DNA of 23,147 bases, taken from positions 1 through 23,147 of the forward strand of contig JAHIVM010000444.1 of assembly GCA_018816665.1 (NCBI GenBank), in the 5' to 3' direction. The notes under the pieces were generated by a model. That model searched no databases. It was not told the origin of the DNA and saw only the letters and a program-made list of their open reading frames with translations. The stretch comes from Candidatus Zixiibacteriota bacterium. GTDB lineage: Bacteria > Zixibacteria > MSB-5A5 > GN15 > FEB-12. A program made the position numbers and the translations under genes. Positions 23,107 to 23,147 of the stretch are shown here, in pieces. Numbering within the stretch: position 1 is the first letter of the stretch; every line of letters begins with the position of its first letter.

Positions 23107-23147
23107 TCAGTTGGTCTTGACGTTGATAAACATCGTTTTGTTGTCAC
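23107..23147 (-). CDS. C-terminal end of a minus-strand gene cut by the window edge
   Basis: On the minus strand the last 41 bases read in one frame as D-N-K-T-M-F-I-N-V-K-T-N followed by TGA (23109-23107). The peptide looks like a genuine C-terminal strand, and the position after a hairpin and convergent to the PilZ gene fits a gene end. Too little is visible to name the family. Confidence 0.45.
   Translation of the reverse strand, partial: DNKTMFINVKTN

Noticed and set aside
1..23147. CRISPR array, transposase, integrase or prophage genes
   Set aside because: No regularly spaced repeats, no transposase-like or integrase-like frames and no terminal inverted repeats were found on reading both strands.

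Overview
The window looks like chromosomal DNA of an uncultured bacterium of the FCB superphylum, most likely candidate division Zixibacteria or a close relative. This is inferred from protein style, not from a marker-gene phylogeny. The supporting signs are a compact primary sigma factor of about 284 residues, secreted proteins ending in paired dockerin-like 'VDVGDLTxxIDHLF' modules (one preceded by a CC-V-G-T-R-G-N-V stretch), and a 'QNYPNPFNPTTTIEF' C-terminal sorting-type domain. GC content is moderately high, and no phage, transposon or CRISPR features were seen.

Layout. 1-3340: the C-terminal part of a TPR protein, an exported protein of the 'NYQG-LTD' type, and a small outer-membrane beta-barrel-like protein. 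3341-6810: a tRNA-Leu(CAG), the primary sigma factor and an HtrA/Deg protease, all on the minus strand with recognisable promoters or terminators. 6850-11092: a tightly packed plus-strand operon of a class II aldolase, an aminotransferase-fold protein without its PLP lysine, FolB, FolK, a deoxynucleoside kinase and PanB, so mainly folate, pantothenate and nucleotide cofactor supply. 11601-15096: a lipoprotein with two carboxypeptidase-regulatory-like domains and a propeller-like region, then a secreted subtilisin-family protease with a C-terminal dockerin pair. The protease gene is split by one in-frame TAA. 15209-18721: a 1170-residue secreted protein with its own, altered dockerin pair, convergent to the protease. 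18722-19512: noncoding DNA with a cluster of TTGTC motifs. 19513-21210: a membrane-anchored protein with an active Ser/Thr kinase domain followed by a pseudokinase. 21297-22157: a cohesin-like protein with a T9SS/FlgD-like C-terminal domain. 22676-23065: a PilZ-type c-di-GMP receptor candidate. The right edge clips a further minus-strand gene.

The most interesting reading is that 11.6-22.2 kb encodes surface biology. Two exported proteins carry dockerin-like modules and a nearby exported protein carries a cohesin-like module and a sorting domain. These could form a non-cellulosomal cohesin-dockerin assembly that includes a protease. A membrane kinase-pseudokinase follows the cohesin gene on the same strand. 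That functional link is inference. The missing PLP lysine, the HGN pseudokinase motif and the in-frame stop are read directly from the sequence.
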